The notes below the pieces were generated by a model. It did no database searches. It was not told where the DNA came from and saw only the letters and a program-made list of their open reading frames with translations. Positions 16,501 through 23,986 of a DNA stretch of 64,000 bases are shown here, piece after piece. Position 1 is the stretch's first letter. Each line of letters starts with the position of its first letter. Origin of the DNA: Kitasatospora mediocidica KCTC 9733 (GTDB lineage: Bacteria; Actinomycetota; Actinomycetes; Streptomycetales; Streptomycetaceae); the NCBI RefSeq assembly GCF_000744225.1, contig NZ_JQLN01000006.1:434001-498000 (forward strand), written 5' to 3'. The position numbers and the translations under genes are program-made.

Positions 16501-17550
16501 CGTGTCGTAGGTGTAGCGCAGCGGCAGGCCGGAGGAGTCGGTGACGGCGTCGAGGTTGCCGTCGCCGTCGTAGCCGAACGCGACCAACGGGATCTCCTCG
16601 ACGCTCCCGTCACCCGCGCGGTCGTCGAGCAGGGTGAGTGCGGTGATCCGCTTGCCGGTGGTCGCGACTGCCACCCGGTAGCCGGCGGTGTGCCGGACCT
16701 CGTACGGGATGCCGTCGGCGGTGTGCAGGATCTCGATCCTGTTGCCGTTGCGGTCGGTTATCGCCGTGAGCGGCAGCTGCAGCGAGCCGGCCTCGCGCGC
16801 GTGCGGCCCCTGCGCACCGGACGGCGCGCCGAAGTGCCAGCTCGTGCCGGTGTGCGGATCGGTGACCCGCAGGGTGCCGCCCGGCGCGCCGTCCCAGCGC
16901 AGCGGCCAGCGCGGGCCCTCGGTCGGCACGACCTCCGCGCCGACCTGTGGGACGGGGTAGCTGAGGAGCATTCCGTCCTCGGCGGCGAAGACCACGCCCG
17001 CGTCGTCGAGTTCCAGCCGCTGGTCCAGTGTGGAGGCCCACGAGCGGCCGAACCAGCCACCGCACCGGTAGGACGACACATGGGTGCGGGACAGCACCAG
17101 CGCGAGCACGCCGGGCAGCGCGAGGTCGACGGCGGAGAGCACCATGTCCCCGGAGGCGATGTCGACCGGGTCGCTCTTGGTGGTGCGCTTGGTCGCGGGC
17201 GTGGCGGTCTTCTTCGGGTCCTCCGCGTCGTTGCGCAGCTTGGGCGGGGTCGGCTTGGGGACCTCGGAACCGGACGGCTTGATCTGCAGCGGCTTGTTCC
17301 AGGCGTTCGGCGGCGGGCCGGGCTTGGGCTCCGACGGCTTCGGGACATCGCTCGCGCCCTTGGGCCTCTTGAGTGCGGCGAGGTCCTCGACCGTGCCCGC
17401 CTCCTTCTTCGCCGTGGTCTCGGCGACGGCCGTGGCGCCCTTGTGGGTGTCCGTGAGGATCTTGCGGTACGAACCCGCGAAGTCCGTGGCCAGGCCCTCC
17501 CCGGCCTTCTTGGCGACGTCCTCGAGGGCCTTGGTGATCTGCTTGCTCAT
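13564..17550 (-). CDS. RHS-repeat polymorphic toxin with C-terminal ADP-ribosyltransferase-like domain
   Basis: A 1328-residue RHS protein. Residues 1-130 are a charged, Pro/Lys-rich leader (MSKQITKALEDVAKKAGEGL...). A DUF6531-type segment starts at SDPVDIASGDMVLSAVDLAL. Dozens of YD/RHS repeats follow (YDADGNL, YDAAGRL, DPLGAVT), then the RHS core YLDRETGLHYNLFRYYDP, ending at YVPNPLVGADPLGL near residue 1170. The last 158 residues (13564-14040) are the variable toxin. It shows LYHGTT (His ~1179), DFGHGGFYVTNDRRQAEQW (Tyr ~1211) and HQIAIH (Gln ~1308), the H-Y-Q order of DUF3990-like ADP-ribosyltransferases. The RHS shell should encapsulate the toxin. The ATG overlaps a 60-residue upstream gene (ATGA); the immunity gene abuts the stop. 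The delivery apparatus is not in the window. Confidence 0.92.
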   Translation of the reverse strand: MSKQITKALEDVAKKAGEGLATDFAGSYRKILTDTHKGATAVAETTAKKEAGTVEDLAALKRPKGASDVPKPSEPKPGPPPNAWNKPLQIKPSGSEVPKPTPPKLRNDAEDPKKTATPATKRTTKSDPVDIASGDMVLSAVDLALPGVLALVLSRTHVSSYRCGGWFGRSWASTLDQRLELDDAGVVFAAEDGMLLSYPVPQVGAEVVPTEGPRWPLRWDGAPGGTLRVTDPHTGTSWHFGAPSGAQGPHAREAGSLQLPLTAITDRNGNRIEILHTADGIPYEVRHTAGYRVAVATTGKRITALTLLDDRAGDGSVEEIPLVAFGYDGDGNLDAVTDSSGLPLRYTYDTSARITGWTNRAGHQYRYLYDRAGRCVQTRGDGGFLDAVFSYDTERRTTTVTDSLGHATVFELDEYGRTVRESAPNGAVAATSWDRYGRLLSRTDPLGAVTAFDYDADGNLTRSTLPDGTVSTAGYDDSHRMVDLVALDGTRWGYSYDERGNLTAKVDPLGARTTYAHGERGEPRSTTDPLGSRTQVSTNPAGLLLSVTDPLGAVTHCTRDAFGREVSVTDPLGGVTTYGWTIEGRPAWQVDAEGGRQEWTYDADGNLVEHLDASGARTRYAYTYFGRLAARTEHDGTRYTFTYDTQLQLTAVTNPAGARWTYRYDAVGALVAETDFTGRTITYTRDLTGQLVARTNGAGQSVTFTRDLRGRTVQLAAAEQTIRFGYDAAGRLLEADNGTGLLRYRYDAAGRTVAEEYDGAELTHGYDLSGQRVLRRTPAGVESRWTYDAAGQPTSLSTASGTLAFDYDALGRETVRRFGEAAVHRGWDAMDRLTGLSLTAGGQNVAQRSFGYQADGMPVGSTDSVHGPVAYQLDARARVTAVTGANWSERYAYDQLGNVSGGPTPVSGAGTGEPAAPAELDARGLLRTAGRTSYDYDGQGRIVRETRRLLSGGRLTWHYQWDSHDQLIQVTVPDGTLWCYRYDALGRRTAKRHLTADGASVLEETTFSWDGAHLAEQRHTRAGTAEHRTTTWDWSVGGQLALTQLDRLEHGLAQEEINRRFHAIVTDLAGAPTELVDESGVVSWRRRGTIWGRDSATGRESPQPVGPDDCPLRFPGQYLDRETGLHYNLFRYYDPTSARYLSPDPLGLSAADNPYGYVPNPLVGADPLGLDPEMVDLYHGTTRSGADNIVSRGINPNVSPRPMDFGHGGFYVTNDRRQAEQWSRMIGQRRGEDPAVLHFRVPKDQLDALPGRRFGPDDDAALGQFIRHHRADRNGTRMHGYDLVEGKMLMNMNSLRNRQIPMRLSGHQIAIHHQGGASLFDQSLVGIL

Positions 17551-17729
17551 GTGAAGCTCAACCCCGCGATGTTCCCCGAGAAGGTCTCGGTCCGGCCCGT
17601 GACGTCCTGGGCGTGTGGGGCCGGCACCTGGGCGGCGAACGCCTGTACCGAGCCCGGCGTCCCCTGCGGCCGGTCGACGCCGGCGGACTGCGGGAACTGC
17701 ACGACTTCATCCAGTAGTTCGATCGCCAT
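17547..17729 (-). CDS. Small protein coupled to the RHS gene
   Basis: A 60-residue protein (MAIELLDEVVQFPQSAGVDR...GNIAGLSFT) whose TGA overlaps the RHS ATG. I recognise no family. The PGTPGSVQAFAAQV stretch faintly recalls the start of ESX/T7-type leader helices found before actinobacterial RHS proteins, so it may be a detached leader or chaperone. No strong ribosome site precedes the ATG, and the frame is closed by TAG only 33 bases upstream, so the start is fairly fixed. Confidence 0.5.
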   Translation of the reverse strand: MAIELLDEVVQFPQSAGVDRPQGTPGSVQAFAAQVPAPHAQDVTGRTETFSGNIAGLSFT

Positions 17730-17970
17730 CCAGCGCTCAACCCCGATCTGCCCGACATGCCCCTACGCGACCAGCATGTCTGAGCGCACACCTGATCACA
17801 TATCGGATGCAGGTATCAACCTGGCGCGGTCGCCCGTGCGCCGAACCCCTCGCGGCCGGGCCTGGCCAGGGCGCTCGGCTCGAAGGCCCGCGACTTCCTC
17901 CACCCACCATCTGCCGGTCGGTCTAAGCTGGCAGGGACGGGTGCACGACCGCTGGAAGGTGGGTCCGACC

Positions 17971-18471
17971 ATGCAGCCGAGCGCGATCTGCGAGGTGCTG
18001 AGCCGTCCGCTCAGCCGCGAACTCCTGGCCCGTGACCTGGCCCGGCTGGCCTATGTCGCCGAGGACGGCACCCCCCGAGTCATCCCGATCGGCTTCCTCT
18101 GGAACGGTTCGCAGTGCGTCATGTGCACGGCGAAGAACGCCCCGAAGCTCCCGGCGCTGCGCCACAACCCGATGGTCGCGCTGACCATCGACACCGAGGT
18201 GCACCCGCCGAAGATCCTGCTCATCCGCGGCCGGGCCGAGCTGGAGGTCGTGGAGGGCATCCCGGACGAGTTCCTCACGATGAACGGCACGTACACGATG
18301 ACGCCCGAGCAGCGGGTCGAGTGGGAGGCCGGCGTCCGCTCGCTCTACGACGGCATGGTCCGGATCGTCGTGACCCCGACCTGGGCGAAGCTGATCGACT
18401 TCGAGACGACCCTCCCGAGCGCGGTCGAGGAGCTGGTCCGGCAGCAGGAGGAGCGTCAGCGCAGTGCCTGA
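17971..18471 (+). CDS. Pyridoxamine 5'-phosphate oxidase-fold (F420/FMN split-barrel) protein
   Basis: A 166-residue split-barrel protein. Supporting segments are LARLAYVAEDGTPRVIPIGFLW, the nucleotide-contact strand VMCTAKNAPKLPALRHNPMVALTID-type region, and PPKILLIRGRAELEVVEG. These resemble the large actinobacterial group that binds F420 or FMN. The substrate is unknown. The ATG at 17971 is preceded by GGTGGG about 7 bases away; GTG codons at 17959 or 17941 are alternatives. Stand-alone gene, divergent from the RHS operon. Confidence 0.82.
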   Translation: MQPSAICEVLSRPLSRELLARDLARLAYVAEDGTPRVIPIGFLWNGSQCVMCTAKNAPKLPALRHNPMVALTIDTEVHPPKILLIRGRAELEVVEGIPDEFLTMNGTYTMTPEQRVEWEAGVRSLYDGMVRIVVTPTWAKLIDFETTLPSAVEELVRQQEERQRSA

Positions 18472-18493
18472 GCGCCATGCGGCTGCCGTGCGG

Positions 18494-19182
18494 CTACGGC
18501 GCGGAGCCCGACGGGGACGGTGAGGGCGCGGCGGCCGAACTGCCGCTGACGAAGAGGGATTCGGCGCAGGTGGCCGGGGCGGACTCGTCGGGCGGCGTGC
18601 CGGGCCTGCGGCAGGCCACGGTCAGGACGATCTTGCTCTTCGGCGGCGCCTGGATCTGGGTGACCCAGTGGCTGGGGTAGTCGCGGAAGTTCTCCAGCGC
18701 CAGTGAGGTGACCTGCTGACCGTTGATGCTCACGGTCAGGGTGCCCTCGTCGCCCTGGGGCGCGTCGGCGACGATGTCGGTGATCAGCAGCAGGCTGCCG
18801 TCCGGGACCTGGAAGGTGGCGCTGCTCTGCTTGCCCGGGCTGACCGCGGTGTCCAGCCGGGTGGAGAACTGCCCCTGGACCGCCTGGCCGCCCGCCATAC
18901 CGCCTGCGGCGCCCCCGGCGCCCCCGGGGCCGGTGGCGGGTCCGCCGCCCGCTGCGAGCGCCGCCGCCGCTGCCGCCGCTGACGACGACGCCGAGGGCGA
19001 GGCCCCGCCGCCGGGGTGGGAGCCGGGCTTCGCGGGCGCCCCGCCGCCGCCCCCCGGCGGCGTCGACGCGGCGGCGTCGACGCGGCGGCCTGCGAGGCCT
19101 GCGCCGCCTGCGAGTTGACGGCTGCCACCACCGCCGCCTTGACCTGGGTGTCGACCGACTGCCGGGTGGCCCGCGAGATCAT
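18494..19182 (-). pseudogene. Ala/Gly/Pro-rich exported-type protein split by a 14-bp tandem duplication
   Basis: The C-terminal ~130 residues are convincing coding sequence (ATFQVPDGSLLLITDIVADA, GTLTVSINGQQVTSLALENF, KSKIVLTVACRRPGTPPDES), a predicted beta-sandwich followed by a Ser/Pro tail. Upstream is a Gly/Ala/Pro linker. At 19061-19088 the sequence CGTCGACGCGGCGG occurs twice in tandem. With both copies the linker frame is lost; removing one copy joins VNSQAAQASQAAASTPP to GGGGGAPAKPGS in a single frame. The start is uncertain: 19182 (ATG) is an upper bound, and GTG 19131 has AAGG upstream. The 5' end overlaps the divergent transglutaminase region. Family unknown. Confidence 0.5.
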
Positions 19183-19993
19183 CGGCCGCTTCCTGGCGTC
19201 GGGCAAGGACGTCGCCTTCACCACGGCGGCGTTCATCGCCGAACTGGTCATGCGGCTGACCCTCGTCAAGTACATGGGATACGTGAACAGCGAGGAGAGC
19301 CCCTACCGGTACGACTTCGCCGCAGACCGCTGGACGATGCCGCCCACCTGGAAGAACGTGCCCGGCCTGGACTCCGACGACGAGCGGAACGACACGGTGG
19401 CCTTCGCCCCCAAGATCCCCGACAAGAGCTACGAGGCGGTGGTCGACCTCTTCAGCCGTGCACCCTCGGAGAGTTACTACGCGGACTGCTCGACGACCAT
19501 CGTGGCGCTCCACTACCGCGCGCTGGCCGAGGCCCTGGAGAAGAACGCGTTCAACCGCACGTTCGCCGGCAAGGTCGCCACCGCCCCGGCGGGGGTCCAG
19601 ACCGGCAACGCGGAGGGAGAGTTCGACGATCCGCCGATCACCGGCCTGGTCACGCTCATCCCGGGCCGGGACATCGCGTCCCTGGACGAGCTGCTGCCGG
19701 GCGACTGGGTGTACTTCGAGAACTATCCCGACTACGACGAGACCCACAAGGGTCCGTCTGCCGTCTGGGCGGGCGAGCACGCCGTCTACATGGGCAACGG
19801 GGAGTACCAGGGCTTCGGCGTCGAACGGCAGCCGTACGACGCGATGGTGAAGAAGATGATCGACAACTACAACGGCCAGGGGATCAAGCCGGGCGTCAAG
19901 GCGAGGAGCGCCGTCGAGGACCACTCCGGCAGCATCGGGAAGAGCATCCCCGGCATCACCGAGGTGCGGCGACTGAAGAACCCCGTGGAATGA
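19148..19993 (+). CDS. Protein-glutamine gamma-glutamyltransferase (Bacillus Tgl-like)
   Basis: About 281 residues related to the Bacillus spore-coat transglutaminase Tgl, which crosslinks glutamine and lysine side chains. The match covers IGRFLASGKDVAFTTAAFIA, the catalytic cysteine segment YYADCSTTIVALHYRALAEAL (Tgl has ECATAIVIIYYLAL), LLPGDWVYFENYPDYDE (Tgl GDCLYFKNPEFD) and the catalytic acid in WAGEHAVYMGNGEYQGFG (Tgl WRGENVILLG). The frame is open back to a GTG at 19016, but upstream residues are low-complexity; GTG 19148 or 19166 fit better and neither has a clear ribosome site. The 5' end may therefore be truncated. Next to an RHS locus, it may be a stranded toxin domain that crosslinks target proteins. 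Confidence 0.75.
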   Translation: MSTDCRVAREIIGRFLASGKDVAFTTAAFIAELVMRLTLVKYMGYVNSEESPYRYDFAADRWTMPPTWKNVPGLDSDDERNDTVAFAPKIPDKSYEAVVDLFSRAPSESYYADCSTTIVALHYRALAEALEKNAFNRTFAGKVATAPAGVQTGNAEGEFDDPPITGLVTLIPGRDIASLDELLPGDWVYFENYPDYDETHKGPSAVWAGEHAVYMGNGEYQGFGVERQPYDAMVKKMIDNYNGQGIKPGVKARSAVEDHSGSIGKSIPGITEVRRLKNPVE

Positions 19994-20048
19994 CGGTGCC
20001 CCCGGACACCGGGTGCAGCGCATCCCGCGCCCGCGATACGGTGGGGCG

Positions 20049-20465
20049 ATGACACCGGACGAGGTCCTGCGCGCCCTGGCGGCACTCGAAGCGGCCTGGA
20101 GGCAGGACGACACGGCACTCGCCGCACTGGCCCAACGGGGCAGGGACGAGCCCACGTTGCCCGTCCTGCTGGCCGACTACGGCAACCTCACCCTGCGCGC
20201 CCTGCTCACCCTCGCGTTCGGCGACGACGGCCAAGTGTCGCCCGAGGAACTGGAGCAGCGCCTGCAAGCGGACGTCACCGCCCGGATGTGCACCTCCCTC
20301 GGCCGCACCCTGACCACCTGGGCCGCCACCGCACCCGACGAGGCCTCCGGCGACATCGCCCGCGCCGTCCTCGACGCCATCCTCAACTTCACCGCGGGCC
20401 CGGTCGAGGACAACGTGCTCCCGCTGCTCACCGCCCTGCGTGCCACCGCCCTGGACGGCGACTGA
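20049..20465 (+). CDS. Small acidic all-alpha protein, possible Tgl partner
   Basis: A 138-residue protein (MTPDEVLRALAALEAAWRQD...) rich in Ala, Leu, Asp and Glu, predicted almost entirely helical, with no export signal. It starts 55 bp after the transglutaminase stop on the same strand. I do not recognise a family. By position it could be an immunity or inhibitor protein for the transglutaminase, or simply an unrelated neighbour. No strong ribosome site is seen before the ATG (GGTGGGGCG directly upstream). Confidence 0.65.
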   Translation: MTPDEVLRALAALEAAWRQDDTALAALAQRGRDEPTLPVLLADYGNLTLRALLTLAFGDDGQVSPEELEQRLQADVTARMCTSLGRTLTTWAATAPDEASGDIARAVLDAILNFTAGPVEDNVLPLLTALRATALDGD

Positions 20466-20488
20466 AGCTTGTCAGGTCGGGACGGTCC

Positions 20489-21055
20489 TCAGCCGCCCGA
20501 CAGCGCCCGGCGCAGCACGTCCAGCACCTCGGCCTCGGGGAACCTGGTCAGCGCCGCGGCCTCGGCACCGGCCAGGACCTCGGCCAGCTCCTGCGGGTCC
20601 GCCGCGCGGGCCAGTGTGGTCACCCAGTCCGCCAGCCCGGCCACGTCGTCCGGCAGGCCGGTCGGCAGCGTGCCCGCGTACGGCGCGGCAGCCCGGCGGC
20701 GCTCGCGCCGGAGCGCGCGCGGGACCCCGCGCTCTGCCAGGGCGGCCGGCGACGTGGCAGCGGGCGCGGGTAGCGGCGCGGGCGGGGCCGGCGGTGCCTC
20801 CGGCCGCTGGGCGCGGGCCGGCACGGGGAGGCCGTCGCTGGCGTACCGGCCCGGCGGCAGCCCGACCTTGCCCGGGTGCACGCAGACCGGCACCCGGCCG
20901 ACGACGGTGTAGCGGTACCCGTCGGCCGGGTCGAACGCGCACTCCGGCGTGGGCCGCTCGAAGACGTCGAACCCGCCGCCCGGCAGGCGCGCCGATGGGC
21001 AGAACCAGCAGACCTCCTGGTCGTCGGTCTCATCCACGAACGGTTCGCTCTCCAC
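20489..21055 (-). CDS. Hypothetical Cys-containing protein with Pro/Ala linker
   Basis: A 188-residue protein beginning at GTG 21055. The N-terminal ~65 residues carry EVCWFCPSARLPGG and PECAFDPADGYRYTVVGRVPVCVHPGK, a CxxC plus Cys/His arrangement that could bind zinc. A Pro/Ala linker (APPAPPAPLPAPAATSPAAL) leads to a C-terminal helical region rich in Ala, Leu and Glu. I do not recognise it. It converges with the gene at 20049-20465 and ends 24 bp from it. Confidence 0.65.
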   Translation of the reverse strand: MESEPFVDETDDQEVCWFCPSARLPGGGFDVFERPTPECAFDPADGYRYTVVGRVPVCVHPGKVGLPPGRYASDGLPVPARAQRPEAPPAPPAPLPAPAATSPAALAERGVPRALRRERRRAAAPYAGTLPTGLPDDVAGLADWVTTLARAADPQELAEVLAGAEAAALTRFPEAEVLDVLRRALSGG

Positions 21056-21082
21056 CCCCGCACCCTACCGGCGGCCGCCCGA

Positions 21083-21769
21083 CTACCGTGCCTGACCGCC
21101 GCAGATCAGCTCGGCGAGCTCCACCGGCCGGCTGAGCGCGACCAGGTGCCCGCCGGGCAGCTCCTCCAGGGCGATGCCCAGCCGTTCCCCGACGATCCGG
21201 CGCTGGAACTCCAGGGGGAGGAACCGGTCGTCACGGCCCTGCAGGAACCGGGTGGGGACGTCGGGCCACTCCCGCAAGGGCCACGGCTGGGCGAAGACCG
21301 CCGCCGAGGGGCCGCCGACCTCGGCCGCGAGCGCCTCCTCGGTCACCTCGGCCGGGACGTCGTGGAAGAAGTCGACCCGCACGTCGAACGCCGGGTCCGG
21401 CCCCCGCCCGTCGAGCACGGCCTTCGCCGAACGCGCCGCGCCCTGACCCGTGTTGCCCCACCACTGCCCGGCGCTCTCGCCATAGGTGGGGACCATGGCG
21501 TTGACCAGGATCAGCTGTTCCACCGGCACACGCTCGCAGACCAGCGGCGCGCTGAACCCCGCGAGCGACTGCGCCACCACCACCAGCCCGCCGCGCCGCT
21601 CGCCGATCGCCTGGACAACGGTGTCGGCGTACTCGGAGAGCCCGGCGGAGTCGTCCTGCGGGAGGTCGAACGTGACCACCTCGTGCCCGCGCGCCCGCAA
21701 CTCGGGGACCGTCCGGTGCCAGTACCACGCGCGGCCGTCAGCGCCGGGGACGAGGACGTAGGTTGCCAC
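21083..21769 (-). CDS. Alpha/beta-hydrolase
   Basis: A 228-residue alpha/beta-hydrolase of the short esterase/RsbQ-like group. Visible are the oxyanion-region start YVLVPGADGRAWYWHRTVPEL, the nucleophile strand LVVVAQSLAGFSAPLV (Ser in AQSLAG), the acid near RFLQGRDDRFLPLEFQ, and the catalytic histidine in LPGGHLVALSRP. The GTG at 21769 has GGAGG 5 bases upstream, better than the in-frame ATG at 21781. Substrate unknown; monocistronic. Confidence 0.88.
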   Translation of the reverse strand: MATYVLVPGADGRAWYWHRTVPELRARGHEVVTFDLPQDDSAGLSEYADTVVQAIGERRGGLVVVAQSLAGFSAPLVCERVPVEQLILVNAMVPTYGESAGQWWGNTGQGAARSAKAVLDGRGPDPAFDVRVDFFHDVPAEVTEEALAAEVGGPSAAVFAQPWPLREWPDVPTRFLQGRDDRFLPLEFQRRIVGERLGIALEELPGGHLVALSRPVELAELICGGQAR

Positions 21770-21858
21770 GTGAGCCTCCATCGACAGGTGTACGGCGACG
21801 CTACCAACCCACCCGGCCCGAACGGTCCCGCCGCGCCCGCGCCCGTGTCCGCCGCGCC

Positions 21859-22398
21859 TCAGGCCCTCGAACCGCGCGACATCCGGTAGAGCACGTTGCG
21901 CCGCAGCGGCCCCTCGGGCGCGCCCGGGTCCTCGAAGTCGTCGGCGGGGTCGCAGGTCATGCCGAGCCGGCACATCACCGCCTGGGAGCGCAGGTTGCCG
22001 GCGGTCGTCACCGCGACGATCTCGGGCAGTCCGAGGGTCTCGAAGCCGAAGGCCAGACTCGCCCGCCCGGCCTCGGTGGCGTAGCCGTGGCCCCAGGCCG
22101 AGCGAGCCAGCCGCCAGCCGACCTCGACCCCGCCGAACGGCATCTCCTCGTCCACCAGGTCCAGGCCGGCGAATCCGACGAACTCACCGGAGGCGATCGC
22201 CTCGACCGCCCACCAGCCGTACCCCCGCTCGTCGAACTCGGCCTGGAAGCGCTCCACCGAGGCGTCGCTCTGCTCCCGCGTCAGCAGGTCCCCCAGGTGC
22301 TCGCGGACCGCGGGATCGGCGTTCATCGCCGCCCAGGGTTCGAGGTCGGACTCCCGCCAGCGGCGGAGGACGAGGCGGTCGGTGCGCAGTTCGGACAT
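21859..22398 (-). CDS. GNAT-family N-acetyltransferase (RimJ/RimL type)
   Basis: A 179-residue acetyltransferase of the ribosomal-protein/antibiotic RimJ-like group. The start MSELRTDRLVLRRWRESDLE is typical, followed by GFAGLDLVDEEMPFGGVEVGW and the acetyl-CoA pyrophosphate loop around LARSAWGHGYATEAGRA, then AVTTAGNLRSQAVMCRLGM. It could acetylate a protein N-terminus or a small molecule; nothing nearby tells which. Confidence 0.88.
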   Translation of the reverse strand: MSELRTDRLVLRRWRESDLEPWAAMNADPAVREHLGDLLTREQSDASVERFQAEFDERGYGWWAVEAIASGEFVGFAGLDLVDEEMPFGGVEVGWRLARSAWGHGYATEAGRASLAFGFETLGLPEIVAVTTAGNLRSQAVMCRLGMTCDPADDFEDPGAPEGPLRRNVLYRMSRGSRA

Positions 22399-22568
22399 GC
22401 TGCCAAGCTAACGCCCGGAAGGGCCGCCGTGTCGACCCGTTTTCGCGGCGGCGCTATTCGGTGCAGTGCTTTCTGTCCATTCGGTAAGAGAATTCCCTCG
22501 GGACAGTTTAGGTATTCCACCGCGGCTGTGCGGACCACGCGATCCGCACAGCCGTCTCGACCGGTGGA

Positions 22569-23618
22569 TCAGCGGCCCGCGCCCGTGGCGATCGCGCGCA
22601 GCGGTTCGAGGGCAGCGGCCACCTGCTGGGCCTGGTTGTCCGCTCCGGAGGCGTTCGGGTGCACGAAGGTGCAGGACTCGCCGGTGCCCGGGATCTCCTT
22701 GCAGAGCCCGGCCGGCGGGTCGGTCTGGTCACCGTCCCCCGTGAGGTTGTCCTTCACCCCGTACATCCACTTCTGGTCACCGCTCGCGCAGACCCCGTGG
22801 TCGACGCTGGAGGTGTAGGTGTCGACGTACGTCGCGCCGTGCAGGTCGGCCTGACGCTTGATCAGATCGTTTAGCCGGCGCTCCAGACCGTCCAGCCAGG
22901 GCATGTCGCCCTTGGCGACGGTGCCGAGCTGGTGGAAGTTGCCCCACGAGCAGCCGCTGTTCTGGGCGACGATGGCCGGGTAGCCGACGAGCGCGACCTT
23001 GGCGTTCGGCGCCCGGACCCCGATCTCGTCCATCATCTGGCCGAACTCGGCGTCGAGTCGGTTGAATTGTGCGGCCAGCCAGGCCTGGCCCTCGCCCTGG
23101 GTGTAGTGCTTGGTGCAGGGGCTCCCGAAGCCGATCGTGGCGGCGCCGCGCTCCAGGCACTGGGTGACGATCGTGCCGAAGCCGAGGGAGTTTCCGCCGA
23201 TCCCGACACTCACGACGTCGGTGCCGGGGGAGAGGGCGTCGAGTTGGGCGGGCTTGGCCGGCCAGCCGCCCTCGGGCGGCGTCGAGGGCGGCCCGAGGAG
23301 CTTGTTGGACGGCTGCGGCTGCAGGATCCCGTCCCGCACTTCGGCCGCGCCGCAGGTGACATCGGTGAGATCCAGCCCCAACTGCGTGGCGACCTGGTGG
23401 GGGTAGTTGCGGAACGATCGCCCACAGCCGTCGTTGTCGTCCCACGGCCGGACGAAGACGTTGGCACTGTACGAGTCGCCCATCGCGACGTAGCTGAGTG
23501 GCTGTTCCTCGGCAGCGCGCGCCGCCGAGACGGGGCCGAGGGCGGACAGGGTTGCGGCGAATGCGGTGGCCACGGCGAGCGAAGCCCGTACGGTGGCGGG
23601 CATGCGAAGTCGGGACAT
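22569..23618 (-). CDS. Secreted SGNH/GDSL lipase-esterase
   Basis: A 349-residue exported hydrolase similar to Streptomyces extracellular GDSL esterases. The Sec signal peptide ends near VSAARAAEE. The nucleophile is in YVAMGDSYSAN, the oxyanion glycine/asparagine in VGIGGNSLGF, and the C-terminal catalytic histidine in CTFVHPNASGADN. The usual Asp three residues before that His is absent, as in S. scabies esterase, which uses a Ser-His dyad. Six or more cysteines suggest disulfides. AAAGG lies 8 bases before the ATG. Likely acts on lipids or esters outside the cell. Confidence 0.9.
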   Translation of the reverse strand: MSRLRMPATVRASLAVATAFAATLSALGPVSAARAAEEQPLSYVAMGDSYSANVFVRPWDDNDGCGRSFRNYPHQVATQLGLDLTDVTCGAAEVRDGILQPQPSNKLLGPPSTPPEGGWPAKPAQLDALSPGTDVVSVGIGGNSLGFGTIVTQCLERGAATIGFGSPCTKHYTQGEGQAWLAAQFNRLDAEFGQMMDEIGVRAPNAKVALVGYPAIVAQNSGCSWGNFHQLGTVAKGDMPWLDGLERRLNDLIKRQADLHGATYVDTYTSSVDHGVCASGDQKWMYGVKDNLTGDGDQTDPPAGLCKEIPGTGESCTFVHPNASGADNQAQQVAAALEPLRAIATGAGR

Positions 23619-23792
23619 GTGATTGGCCTTTCGTGCAAGTACCGATCAATGTCACGAAAAGTAGCCAGGCCCGCACTTTGGGTCAAGAAGTTCGTGTAAT
23701 GACCCATTCCAAAGAGTGAGCACCATCGGGCAAAACTCGAACGTCCGGAATTTTTGCCGAGTCAGCGTTAATCGACCGCGCCACGCCCGGAA
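23619..23792. other. Upstream region of the secreted esterase
   Basis: A locally AT-richer 174-bp stretch containing the promoter of the minus-strand esterase. No gene seen. Confidence 0.4.
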
Positions 23793-23966
23793 TCAGCGAG
23801 CGGGAACAGCGCGCTGAGGCGGGGGATTCATCGGGCGGTCTCGGCCGCGTCCCGGGTGTCCCATCGCTCGTCGTTCGGATCGGGGTCGCACGGGAAGTCG
23901 AGCCCGAGGCCGGTCGCTCTGCTGACGGCAGCCCTCGATCAGGGCCCAGAAGGAATCGTCGTCCAT
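23793..23966 (-). pseudogene. Remnant of a DUF4240-like gene
   Basis: An ATG at 23966 opens MDDDSFWALIEGCRQQSD, the usual start of DUF4240 proteins. After that the frame degrades, while a second frame reads LGLDFPCDPDPNDERWDTRD and then a third reads NPRLSALFPLA-like before a stop near 23793. This looks like an N-terminus joined to the C-terminus with the middle deleted and one or two further frame changes. It ends 20 bp before the YceI stop. The family assignment is from memory of the N-terminal motif. Confidence 0.4.
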
Positions 23967-23986
23967 GGGCTCACCCTGGCAGGCCG

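Noticed and set aside
12858..17729. A complete type VI or extracellular contractile injection system.
   Set aside because: Only PAAR-like and RHS genes are seen; no sheath, tube, baseplate or AAA+ gene is in the window.
14953..17970. Long plus-strand frame opposite the RHS gene, continuing into the PPOX-fold gene.
   Set aside because: Only the part from 17971 has a start, ribosome site and family motifs; the rest mirrors RHS repeats.
19016..19147. Extension of the Tgl-like gene to GTG 19016.
   Set aside because: The added residues are Arg/Ala low-complexity and coincide with the coding linker of the opposite-strand gene, including the 14-bp duplication.
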